From contig DXZW01000026.1 of NCBI GenBank assembly GCA_019419455.1, forward strand, positions 1-29,274: 29,274 nucleotides of DNA. The letters are read 5' to 3'. This document shows, piece after piece, positions 7,569 through 19,197 of the stretch. Both the position numbers and the translations under genes were made by a program. The first letter of the stretch is position 1. Every line of letters begins with the position of its first letter. The notes under the pieces are model-generated. The model ran no database searches and had not been told where the DNA came from. It saw only the letters and a program-made list of their open reading frames with translations. The stretch is from Collinsella sp. GTDB lineage: Bacteria > Actinomycetota > Coriobacteriia > Coriobacteriales > Coriobacteriaceae.

Positions 7569-7616
7569 CGTGGGATCCGCCGTTCGAACGAACGGTGGAT
7601 CCCACGCTCACTTTTT
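7569..7616. terminator. 18-bp hairpin with T-run, terminator-like
   Basis: The arms 7569-7586 and 7589-7606 pair over 18 bp with one wobble and a 2-base gap; the arm includes GTGGGATCC. CTTTTT follows on the plus strand (7611-7616), and the other side is AT-rich (TTAATATTT on the minus strand). It would act as a terminator for carB readthrough or for plus-strand transcripts. No plus-strand gene precedes it closely. Confidence 0.6.
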
Positions 7617-7681
7617 ATTCAGCCCTAGTCATCGCGCAAAGCCCCTTCGGCAGCACACGGTGCGGCCAAGTCACCGCAGGC

Positions 7682-7760
7682 CGGGGCGGGAGGCGGACCT
7701 TTCTCTCGGAAAACTTCGCGAAGCCCAGTTTCCGAGAGAAAGTGTCCGGCTGCCGCCCCG
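7682..7760. repeat. Long imperfect inverted repeat directly after carB
   Basis: The arms 7682-7712 and 7729-7760 pair over roughly 31 positions. The inner 14 bp (CTTTCTCTCGGAAA and its complement) are perfect. The outer GC-rich part has two mismatches and a small internal loop. The spacer of 16 bases includes TTCGCGAAG. It lies 16 bases past the carB stop and is probably the first structure in the carB 3' untranslated RNA. Confidence 0.7.
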
Positions 7761-7775
7761 ACCGACCAGGTCACA

Positions 7776-11090
<3,315 letters not shown>

Positions 11091-11091
11091 G

Positions 11092-12531
11092 TTAGTTCTC
11101 CTCGGTCGCAGCGTTCTCGGACTCGGCGAAATTCCAGCCGGCGAGGCGGTCCTTCGCGGTGTCGATGTCCAGGTAGTTCTCCTCGCCGTCCATGAGTCGC
11201 GTAAAGGCGGTAAAGAGATAGTGGGCATCGGTGGGGCCAGGCGAAGCCTCGGGGTGGTACTGGACCGAGAAACACGGGGCGTCGAGCAGCTGGATGCCCT
11301 CGGCGGTGCCGTCGTTGAGGTTCACATGTGTCAGGCGAATGCGACCAAAGCGCTCGTTCATCACGACCGGCGCGATGCCGCGACGCACCCAGGCGCGCAG
11401 GTCGCCATCGGCCGCATGCTCGGTTTCGCCGCCGGAAAGCTCCGGAATCAGTTTGCCCAGACTGGGGAACAGCAGACCAAAGCCGTGGTTTTGCGCGGTG
11501 ATCTCCACGCGACGGCTCACCAGATTCATAACCGGCTGGTTACCGCCACGGTGACCGAATTTAAGCTTTTCCATTTGGGCGCCGCAGGCCAGGCTGATCA
11601 TCTGGTGACCGAGGCAAATGCCAAAGACCGGCACCTTGCCGATCAGCTGCTGTACCTGCTCATAGGTCTCCACCACGGCATCGGGGTCGCCGGGGCCGTT
11701 GGACAAAAAGACGCCATCGGGATTCATGTCGAGCACCTGCTGGGCGGGCGTATCCCACGGCACGACGGTAAGGTCGCAGCCGGCGCGGACCAGGCCCTCC
11801 AGAATGCCGCGCTTCACACCGCAGTCGTAGGCGACCACTTTGTGACGGGCAGGAGCGGCAGGGGCAAGCGCAAAGTCATGCGTGGCAGGCAGGTCGGCGG
11901 CCACAAACTCGTGAGGCGCGGGGCAGCTCACGGTCTTGACCAGGTTCTCGCCTACCAGCGTGGGCGCTGCGGCCAGACGCTCGGCAAGCTCGTCGACGTC
12001 GAAAATCTCGGTCGAGATAATGCCCATCTTGGAACCATTGTCGCGCAGATGGCGCACCAGAGCGCGGGTGTCGACACCCTCGATAGCGACGATGCCGTGA
12101 GCGCGCAGGTACTCCGGCACGCTAACGGCCGAGCGCCAGTTAGAAGGCGTGGCGCACATGTCGCGAACGATCATGCCGCGCATGGCCGGAGCGCTCGCAG
12201 GGCGCACGGCGTCGCCGGGGAAGGCCGACTGAACGTCGGTCTCGTCGATACCGTAGTTGCCGATCTGCGGATAGGTCATGGTTACGATTTGGCCGGCATA
12301 ACTCGGGTCGGTCATGACCTCAAAGTAGCCCTCGAGCGAGGTGTTGAAGCAGACTTCGCCGGTCGCGGTGCCCTCGGCGCCGCATGCACGTCCATAAAAA
12401 ATGGTCCCATCCTCAAGATACAGGATGCAGGGACCACAGGTGCCCTTGCTGGTTTTGGCCAGCATACGCTGGCAAAGCTCGCTGGGCGCGAAGGTGCGGG
12501 CGGCAGCGCCCGCGGTATGGTTGTTCGCCAT
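11092..12531 (-). CDS. carA: Carbamoyl-phosphate synthase small subunit, glutaminase (CarA)
   Basis: CarA hydrolyses glutamine and passes ammonia to CarB. The N-terminal domain has YLEDGTIFYGRACGAEGTATGE and FNTSLEGYFEVMTDPSYAGQ. The C-terminal class I glutamine amidotransferase has the nucleophile in GICLGHQM and the His/Glu pair in QYHPEASPGP. At 479 residues it is longer than the usual 360-380. The extra length is in the N-terminal 25 residues, an alanine-rich insert around CPAPHEFVAADLP, part of the glutaminase region near LSGGETEHAADGD, and an acidic tail. The ATG at 12531 has AAGGAGA upstream; the frame extends seven codons further without support. It is the first gene of carAB. Confidence 0.97.
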   Translation of the reverse strand: MANNHTAGAAARTFAPSELCQRMLAKTSKGTCGPCILYLEDGTIFYGRACGAEGTATGEVCFNTSLEGYFEVMTDPSYAGQIVTMTYPQIGNYGIDETDVQSAFPGDAVRPASAPAMRGMIVRDMCATPSNWRSAVSVPEYLRAHGIVAIEGVDTRALVRHLRDNGSKMGIISTEIFDVDELAERLAAAPTLVGENLVKTVSCPAPHEFVAADLPATHDFALAPAAPARHKVVAYDCGVKRGILEGLVRAGCDLTVVPWDTPAQQVLDMNPDGVFLSNGPGDPDAVVETYEQVQQLIGKVPVFGICLGHQMISLACGAQMEKLKFGHRGGNQPVMNLVSRRVEITAQNHGFGLLFPSLGKLIPELSGGETEHAADGDLRAWVRRGIAPVVMNERFGRIRLTHVNLNDGTAEGIQLLDAPCFSVQYHPEASPGPTDAHYLFTAFTRLMDGEENYLDIDTAKDRLAGWNFAESENAATEEN

Positions 12532-12584
12532 AATTCTCCTTCCCGGTCTCACAGGACCGGCTTAAAGGTGTGTAGTTAGGCCTC

Positions 12585-12600
12585 GCGGTATTGTAACCGC
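12585..12600 (-). promoter_or_regulatory. Candidate carA -10 element inside a dyad
   Basis: On the minus strand GCGGT and ACCGC flank TACAAT, a good -10 hexamer, about 60 bases upstream of carA. The -35 position at 17 bases (ACGCCA) is weak. The symmetry around the hexamer could be an operator or a chance hairpin. The rest of 12532-12737 is an AT-rich block (12630-12680) plus the shared-loop hairpin. Confidence 0.35.
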
Positions 12601-12668
12601 AAGCATGCCTCATGGCGTTAATTTCATCAAATTGTTTACGAAATGATAATTATGACTTTCTATGCATA

Positions 12669-12700
12669 ATGATTTTTCTGGGACGGGGATTAAAAATCAT
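12669..12700. repeat. Shared-loop hairpin element, copy C
   Basis: ATGATTTTT (12669-12677) and AAAAATCAT (12692-12700) are perfect 9-bp arms around CTGGGACGGGGATT. The loop core GGGACGGGG is the same as in the element at 5793, while the stem is unrelated. It lies about 38 bases past the stop codon of the membrane protein gene ending at 12738. Its T-rich arms could also serve as a weak terminator. Confidence 0.55.
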
Positions 12701-12737
12701 CCCGCGGGGCTTGTGACTCATGCGGGATAATGGCCTC

Positions 12738-13703
12738 TTACTTTTGCTTGTCCTGTTCCAGCAGATCGGACGGCGTTCGGTCGGGCTTGCCGCCGCGGAA
12801 AATCTCGCGGCCATGCAGACGATGCTCCAGGTCACGTTCGGCCTTTTCCTCGTCAATCTTGGTCTGGCTCACCACCGGGTCCTCGATCAGCGACGAAACC
12901 GAGTTCACCTGTTTTTGAATGCACTCGGCAATGGTGTCGTCCATGCTTACGATGCGCATCTTCCAGTCGATACTCGTGGCGTTGGATGAGCTCTTGGTCC
13001 ACACAAACGTCAAAATGGCGCTCTGATGACCCCGCGCGGGGAACATGCCGAAAAAGGAATCGTGCTGAATGTTGCTATCCTCGTCGATATAGGCGTGAAC
13101 GTTATACACCACGCGGTCAATCTTGTCGTTGAGCAGGGCGTTGGTCGCAAGCGCCGCGGCCTGGATCTGCCCGTTGGACAGCAGCTCGAGCTCATTGGCA
13201 GACGACGTGTCCAACACCGTCACCTCAACCGTGCCCGTGCGCTCATCGGCCTCGTCGACAGAAAAATCAAGCGGGAACTGCGTAAAGCCGTTGCCCCATT
13301 CGAGTCCACCCTTGAGCGCGGTCGAGACGGTATCCACCGAAACGCTCTCGGACAGGTTGGCGGTATTCAGACGGCGCATCACGCCGTAGCCGATCTGCAT
13401 GCCCACGATCAGCACCAAAATACCAATGACCACGGCCATCGCGGTCTTCGTAATGGTATGACTCACCTGCGAACCCGAAGGATCGTCCTCGGACAGCGGG
13501 TCGATATGTTTTGCCTGGCTCGCGCGGTCCTCGCTGCGCAGCTGCGCTAGCGCCGCTTTGTCACCGCGCTTGGCCGCAGCCTCCTTCTCACGCATGCGCT
13601 CGGTTCGCTTTTTGGCAAGCGTGGGATCCAAGACACCGGATGCATCGATTTCGGAGAATAACTCCGTCACTTCTTCCGGAGTCAAAGGGTTCTTGTCAGC
13701 CAT
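12738..13703 (-). CDS. Single-pass membrane protein of unknown function
   Basis: I do not recognise a family for this 321-residue protein. Residues 1-85 are cytoplasmic, highly charged and probably helical (a Lys/Arg/Glu-rich run around 30-60). One membrane helix spans about 86-109 (AMAVVIGILVLIVGMQIGYG). The remaining 210 residues would be outside and include alternating hydrophobic stretches and many Ser, Asp and Asn residues. The C-terminal 50 residues are charged again. The start follows AGGAAGGTT. It begins 19 bases after the ABC exporter gene and is almost certainly co-transcribed with it, so a partner role with that transporter is possible but unproven. Confidence 0.85.
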   Translation of the reverse strand: MADKNPLTPEEVTELFSEIDASGVLDPTLAKKRTERMREKEAAAKRGDKAALAQLRSEDRASQAKHIDPLSEDDPSGSQVSHTITKTAMAVVIGILVLIVGMQIGYGVMRRLNTANLSESVSVDTVSTALKGGLEWGNGFTQFPLDFSVDEADERTGTVEVTVLDTSSANELELLSNGQIQAAALATNALLNDKIDRVVYNVHAYIDEDSNIQHDSFFGMFPARGHQSAILTFVWTKSSSNATSIDWKMRIVSMDDTIAECIQKQVNSVSSLIEDPVVSQTKIDEEKAERDLEHRLHGREIFRGGKPDRTPSDLLEQDKQK

Positions 13704-13722
13704 AACCTTCCTGTCATATCAA

Positions 13723-15594
13723 TCAGTCGAGCTCGTGCGCACGCGCACCTTCGAACTGCATTCGATAGTAACGGGCATAGGTGCCGCCACGGGCGAGAAG
13801 CTCCTCGTGCGTGCCACGCTCCACAACGCGACCATGCTCAACGGTCGCAATCTCATCGGCATGCTTAATGGTCGAGAGACGGTGGGCGATGATGATTGTG
13901 GTACGGCCGCGTGCCAGCTCTTCGAGCGACTCCTGGACCGCCTCCTCGCTCTCGTTATCCAAAGCACTCGTCGCCTCGTCCAAGATCAAGATTTTGGGAT
14001 TCTTGAGAAACACACGCGCGATGGCAACGCGCTGTTTCTGTCCGCCCGAAAGACGGCTGCCGCGCTCGCCCACGACCGTGTCATAGCCCTGTGGAAGCGA
14101 CTCGATAAAGGCATCGATGTTGGCGCGACGGGCGGCCTCGGCGATCTCTCCTGCCGTAGCGCCCGGCTTGCCGTAGGCGATGTTCTCGCCAATCGTGCCG
14201 TCAAACAGATAGACATCCTGCTGCACCAGGCCGATGGCGCGACGCAAGCTCTGCTGCGTCACATCGCGCACGTCCTGGCCGTCGATGCTAATGGATCCGG
14301 CGGCCACGTCATAAAAGCGCGGCAGCAGCGAACAGGTCGTGGACTTGCCGCCGCCCGAAGGGCCAACCAAAGCGATGGTCTGCCCGGGCTTGATGGACAG
14401 GTCCATATGGTCGATAACGGGACGCTCGTCGGCATCGCCCTCGCCCAGCTCAACATCCTCGTAGTTAAAGCACACGTCGTGATACTCCACGGCGCCGGCA
14501 GTCACCTGCAGATCCGTAGCGCCCGGCTTGTCCTGGATGTCCGGCGCGGTCGAGAGCACCTCGTCCATACGCTTAAAGCCGGCGATAGCCTTCTGATACG
14601 TTTCGGCCGAATTGACGAGTGTCTCGAGCGGCGTGCAGAACAGCGAAATATAGAGTGCAAAGGTCGCCATATCGACCGCCTGCAGCTGACCCTGGGCAAC
14701 GAGCCAACCACCCAGCAGCACCACGATCACGTACAGCACGCCCGAGAGCAGGCCATACGTCGCAGTATAGACGCCCATGGCGTGATACATGTTTTCCTTG
14801 GACGAAAGGTAGCGATTGTTGGAGGCGCGGAACTTAGAGCGCTCGGTCTCCTCATTGGCAAAGCTCTTGACCACGCGCATGCCCGCCAGCGAATCCTGCA
14901 GCTGCGCATTGATGCCGCTGATTTTTTTGCGATTGTCGCTAAAGACCTCGCGCATGCGCATGTTCTGCCAAAACATGATGACCGCAAACGCTGCTGTCAC
15001 CACAGCCATGGCAAGCGCCAGCACCGGGGCGATGGTAAAGAGGATCACAAACGAGCCGATAATCTCGATGCCGCAGATGATGATCCACTCGGGCACGTGA
15101 TGCGCCGCCTCGCAGATATCGAACAGGTCGTTGACCACGCGGCTCATCATGTCGCCCGAGCTGTTACGGTCGAAGTACGCAAAGCTAAAACGCTCGTACT
15201 GGTCAAACAGGTCCTCGCGCATCTTGGACTCCATGCGCGCGCCCATCACGTGGCCCCAGTAGCTCACAAAGTAGCGGCAGGCGCAACGGATGATATACAT
15301 CAGCACCAAACCCACCGCGATCATACCGAGCGCCTGCATAATGGCAGCCTGACCCTGAGTAAACAGCCCACCGGTCAAATTGCGCAGGATAATGGGGAAC
15401 GCCAGGTCAATGGCGGCAAGCACCAGAGCGCAAACAGTATCAGCAACAAAAAGCCCCATCTGGGGCTTGTAATAAGACAGAAAACGCTTCAGCATAATCA
15501 CCTTACGCGGTTTTACCAAACCGCGTTTCATCTCGACGCTGCAAGTGCTCCATTTGGACAATCTGGCCTTCAATCGTCGGTCGCGTATATCCAT
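13723..15594 (-). CDS. ABC exporter, fused membrane and ATPase domains (half-transporter)
   Basis: This is a 623-residue type IV ABC half-exporter that should work as a dimer in the membrane. The six-helix domain spans about 45-335. The nucleotide-binding domain has Walker A GPSGGGKST (411-419), the Q-loop at VQQDVYLFDGTIGENIAYG, signature LSGGQKQR (515-522), Walker B ILILDE (535-540) with the catalytic Glu540, and switch His571 in IAHRLST. The substrate cannot be told from sequence. Two starts are possible: ATG at 15594, with a strong AGAGGAGGG, adding 33 basic residues, and ATG at 15495 (MLKRFLSYYKP), with AAGGTG, the usual family start. The first lies inside a large inverted repeat and the second next to a perfect hairpin. 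It is co-transcribed with the downstream single-pass protein. Confidence 0.93.
   Translation of the reverse strand: MDIRDRRLKARLSKWSTCSVEMKRGLVKPRKVIMLKRFLSYYKPQMGLFVADTVCALVLAAIDLAFPIILRNLTGGLFTQGQAAIMQALGMIAVGLVLMYIIRCACRYFVSYWGHVMGARMESKMREDLFDQYERFSFAYFDRNSSGDMMSRVVNDLFDICEAAHHVPEWIIICGIEIIGSFVILFTIAPVLALAMAVVTAAFAVIMFWQNMRMREVFSDNRKKISGINAQLQDSLAGMRVVKSFANEETERSKFRASNNRYLSSKENMYHAMGVYTATYGLLSGVLYVIVVLLGGWLVAQGQLQAVDMATFALYISLFCTPLETLVNSAETYQKAIAGFKRMDEVLSTAPDIQDKPGATDLQVTAGAVEYHDVCFNYEDVELGEGDADERPVIDHMDLSIKPGQTIALVGPSGGGKSTTCSLLPRFYDVAAGSISIDGQDVRDVTQQSLRRAIGLVQQDVYLFDGTIGENIAYGKPGATAGEIAEAARRANIDAFIESLPQGYDTVVGERGSRLSGGQKQRVAIARVFLKNPKILILDEATSALDNESEEAVQESLEELARGRTTIIIAHRLSTIKHADEIATVEHGRVVERGTHEELLARGGTYARYYRMQFEGARAHELD
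15499..15526 (-). promoter_or_regulatory. Perfect 9-bp hairpin abutting an internal ribosome binding site
   Basis: ACGCGGTTT (15505-15513) and AAACCGCGT (15518-15526) form a perfect stem with a 4-base loop. On the minus strand this stem ends exactly where AAGGTG (15504-15499) begins, before ATG 15495. It could control use of this alternative start, or act as an operator. It is also coding if translation begins at 15594. Confidence 0.4.
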
Positions 15595-15640
15595 ACGCTT
15601 CCCTCCTCTTTTAGGCCACCTTGTCTCAAATGGAGCACTT
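15543..15640. repeat. Inverted repeat enclosing the upstream start of the ABC exporter
   Basis: AAGTGCTCCATTT (15543-15555) and AAATGGAGCACTT (15628-15640) are perfect. The match extends inward to about 26 bases per arm, ending at GGCC, with one gap and two mismatches. The enclosed 45 bases contain the ribosome binding site and ATG 15594, and a small hairpin GCGTAT/ATACGC directly covers the start codon. It may be an RNA control structure or a miniature inserted element. Confidence 0.65.
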
Positions 15641-15660
15641 TCGCTGACTTACACAAACCT

Positions 15661-15676
15661 GCGGGATCATTCCCGC
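15661..15676. terminator. Short hairpin after the Nudix gene
   Basis: GCGGGA (15661-15666) and TCCCGC (15671-15676) pair perfectly around TCAT, three bases past the Nudix stop. On the minus strand only AGGTTTGTG follows, so it is at best a partial terminator, leaving room for readthrough into the ABC exporter. Confidence 0.4.
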
Positions 15677-15679
15677 TCG

Positions 15680-16375
15680 TTAAATCTCCGCTCCGCCCAG
15701 CCTGTGCGCGATGCTGTCGCAGGCAAGCGCGCCTACAACGGTCTTGGCGTCTTCGATCTTGCCGTCGAGTACGGCGTCGATCAGCTCGTGCAGCGGCACC
15801 AGGTCCACGTTGACAAACTCGTCATCGTCGGGGTCGGGTACATCAAACTCGAGCTTGGTAGCCAGGTAGATGTGAATGATCTCGTCGCAAAAACCGCAGG
15901 TCGTGACAATCGACGTCAAAAAGCGAATGCGACCAGCCCTAAAGCCCGTCTCCTCATGCAGCTCGCGCTTGGCGCAATCGAGCGGGTCCTCACCCGGATC
16001 GAGCTTGCCGGCGGGAATCTCGACCGTCACGCGGTCGATGGCAGTGCGATACTGACGTACCAGCACGATCTTGCCGTTCTCGGTCAGTGCCACAACGGCC
16101 GCCGCACCCGGATGGCGAACGATATCGCGGGCGCTGCGGTGACCGTTGGGCAGCTCAACCTCAAGACGGTGGACGTCGAGGATCTTGCCCTTCCAGGCGC
16201 ACTCCTCCGAAAGAATCTTCTCGTGCAGCAGGGCGTCATGCGGGTCGTCGTCGCCCAGCACCAGCGCCGGCTCGTCAGCGACCTCGCCACCAGGCTCGCC
16301 CTCGGCGTGTCCATACATGCGGCCGTCTTCCTCGACGATCTGCGCGTCCACGAGCTCTTCGTTCTTCTCGTCCAT
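15680..16375 (-). CDS. Nudix hydrolase, probably ADP-ribose pyrophosphatase type
   Basis: The 231-residue protein has a complete Nudix box, from GKLDPGEDPLDCAKRELHEE to TGF (about 123-145), which fits G-x5-E-x7-REU-x-EE-x-G-U exactly and binds the metal for diphosphate cleavage. The preceding VRQYRTAIDRVTVEIPAGK is typical of the ADP-ribose pyrophosphatase branch, which clears ADP-ribose or related nucleotide sugars. About 55 acidic residues precede the fold; their role is unknown. An ATG at 16384 lacks spacing for a ribosome binding site, whereas AGAGGA is nine bases before 16375, so I chose that. It begins 21 bases after purD and belongs to the purD unit. Substrate assignment is inference. 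Confidence 0.88.
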   Translation of the reverse strand: MDEKNEELVDAQIVEEDGRMYGHAEGEPGGEVADEPALVLGDDDPHDALLHEKILSEECAWKGKILDVHRLEVELPNGHRSARDIVRHPGAAAVVALTENGKIVLVRQYRTAIDRVTVEIPAGKLDPGEDPLDCAKRELHEETGFRAGRIRFLTSIVTTCGFCDEIIHIYLATKLEFDVPDPDDDEFVNVDLVPLHELIDAVLDGKIEDAKTVVGALACDSIAHRLGGAEI

Positions 16376-16396
16376 CCGTCTCATTCCTCTCGGATT

Positions 16397-17701
<1,305 letters not shown>

Positions 17702-17724
17702 GGGTGCCTCCTCTATGGATTACC

Positions 17725-17797
17725 GGCCCGCTCCGCGCGGGCCCATTACAAGCAAATATACCCCTCGGCCGCCCATCTGGGCTGCAAAGGGGTATAT
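17725..17797. terminator. Two hairpins between purA and purD
   Basis: ATATACCCCT (17756-17765) and AGGGGTATAT (17788-17797) are perfect arms with an inner GCCC/GGGC stem. A second stem GGCCCGC (17725-17731) with GCGGGCC (17737-17743) lies nearer purD. On the minus strand the first is followed only by TTGCTTG. They may partly terminate purA transcripts or structure the purD leader. Confidence 0.5.
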
Positions 17798-17819
17798 CGC
17801 AATAACCAAATAACGCCGA

Positions 17820-19106
17820 TTACTTCCAGAATCGGTTGATGATCTGCTCGCGACCGGCGCCGACGCCGATGAACGTCACGCGGGTGTGTGCCAGATCCTC
17901 GATAAATGCCACGTAGTCCTGAGCCTCCTGCGGCAGCTCATCAAAGCTGCGGCAGCCGGTGATGTCGCACTTCCAGCCAGGGAGCTCCTCGTAGATGGGC
18001 TTGGCATGCTCAAAACGCACCTGGTGCTCGGGCACGCTCGTGTAGCGCTCGCCGTCGACGTCATAGGCAACGCACACCTTAATGGTGTCGAAGGCCGAAA
18101 GCACGTCGAGCTTGGTCACGGCGATGTCGGTGAGGCCGTTGACGCGCGAGGCATAGTTGGCGATAGGGCCGTCAAACCAGCCGCAGCGACGACGGCGACC
18201 GGTGGTCACGCCGTACTCGTAGCCCTCCTCGGTCAGCGTGTGGCCGGCCTCGGACTCATAGGAAAGCTCGGTGGGCATGGGGCCCGAACCGACGCGGGTG
18301 ATATAGGCCTTCATGACGCCCAGCACGCGGTCGACGTTCTTCATGCCGACGCCGGAACCGGTAATGGCGCCGCCGGCGGTGCAGTTAGAAGACGTCACGT
18401 ACGGATAGGTGCCGTGATCGATGTCGAGCAGCGTCGCCTGGGCGCCCTCAAACAGCAAATCCTTGCCCTCATCGATCATGTTGTTGAGCAGCAGGCTCGT
18501 CTCGGTGATGTAGGGGCGCAGGCGCTCGGCCATGGGCAGGTACTCATCGCAAATCTGATCCACGGTGTAGGTGGGCAGGCTGTAGATGAGCTCTAGCTCG
18601 GGGTTCACGCGGGCAAGAGCGGTCTCCAGCTTATCGCGGAACAGCGCCTCATCCAGCATGTCCTGCATACGCAGGCCAATACGGGCCATCTTGTCCTGGT
18701 AGCACGGACCGATGCCGCGCTTGGTGGTACCGATGTTCTTCTTGCCGAGCTTCTGCTCAAAGGCGCCATCCAGATCGATGTGGTACGGCATGATGACATG
18801 CGCGTTGCCGCTGATCTTGAGATTCTTGGTGGTGATGCCGTCGGCCTCGAACATGTCGATCTCCTCAAGGACGACCTTGGGGTTGACGACGCAGCCGTTA
18901 CCGATCACCGACACGTGGTCGGAATACATGATGCCGGAGGGCACCTGGTGCAGGCCGTACTTCTTGCCGTTGACGACGATGGTGTGGCCGGCGTTGTTGC
19001 CGCCCGAATAGCGCACGACGGCATCAAAGTCGCCGGCGACCAGGTCGCAGATCTTACCCTTGCCCTCATCGCCCCACTGGGCACCGACCAAAACGGTTGA
19101 CGGCAT
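17820..19106 (-). CDS. purA: Adenylosuccinate synthetase (PurA)
   Basis: PurA condenses IMP with aspartate using GTP, the first step from IMP to AMP. The 428-residue protein has the GTP-binding GDEGKGK (12-18), the GGNNAGHTIVV segment with the conserved His41, VIGNGCVVNP, GTTKRGIGPCYQDK, and the TGRRRRCGWFD region near the IMP site. Length and motif order are standard. ATG follows GAGGAGTAAAC. It lies 91 bases after dnaB, with a likely promoter in the gap, and before purD. Confidence 0.97.
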   Translation of the reverse strand: MPSTVLVGAQWGDEGKGKICDLVAGDFDAVVRYSGGNNAGHTIVVNGKKYGLHQVPSGIMYSDHVSVIGNGCVVNPKVVLEEIDMFEADGITTKNLKISGNAHVIMPYHIDLDGAFEQKLGKKNIGTTKRGIGPCYQDKMARIGLRMQDMLDEALFRDKLETALARVNPELELIYSLPTYTVDQICDEYLPMAERLRPYITETSLLLNNMIDEGKDLLFEGAQATLLDIDHGTYPYVTSSNCTAGGAITGSGVGMKNVDRVLGVMKAYITRVGSGPMPTELSYESEAGHTLTEEGYEYGVTTGRRRRCGWFDGPIANYASRVNGLTDIAVTKLDVLSAFDTIKVCVAYDVDGERYTSVPEHQVRFEHAKPIYEELPGWKCDITGCRSFDELPQEAQDYVAFIEDLAHTRVTFIGVGAGREQIINRFWK

Positions 19107-19170
19107 GTTTACTCCTCACATTCATGGACTGTCCGCGCACCGCAAGCGCGCAGAAGCACAAAACATTCCC

Positions 19171-19176
19171 AGTATA
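19171..19176 (-). promoter_or_regulatory. Candidate purA -10 element
   Basis: The minus strand reads TATACT at 19176-19171, about 65 bases upstream of purA and just past the dnaB stop. The -35 position has no good match, so purA may also be read through from dnaB. Confidence 0.45.
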
Positions 19177-19197
19177 CCCGTGCAACGGGCGCCTGTC

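Noticed and set aside
11091..11228. 46-codon N-terminal extension of carB
   Set aside because: It lies within carA in another frame, has no family similarity, and a well-placed start exists at 11090.
17725..17797. Riboswitch before purD
   Set aside because: The two stems are simple hairpins with no known conserved core; a terminator or leader structure is a simpler reading.
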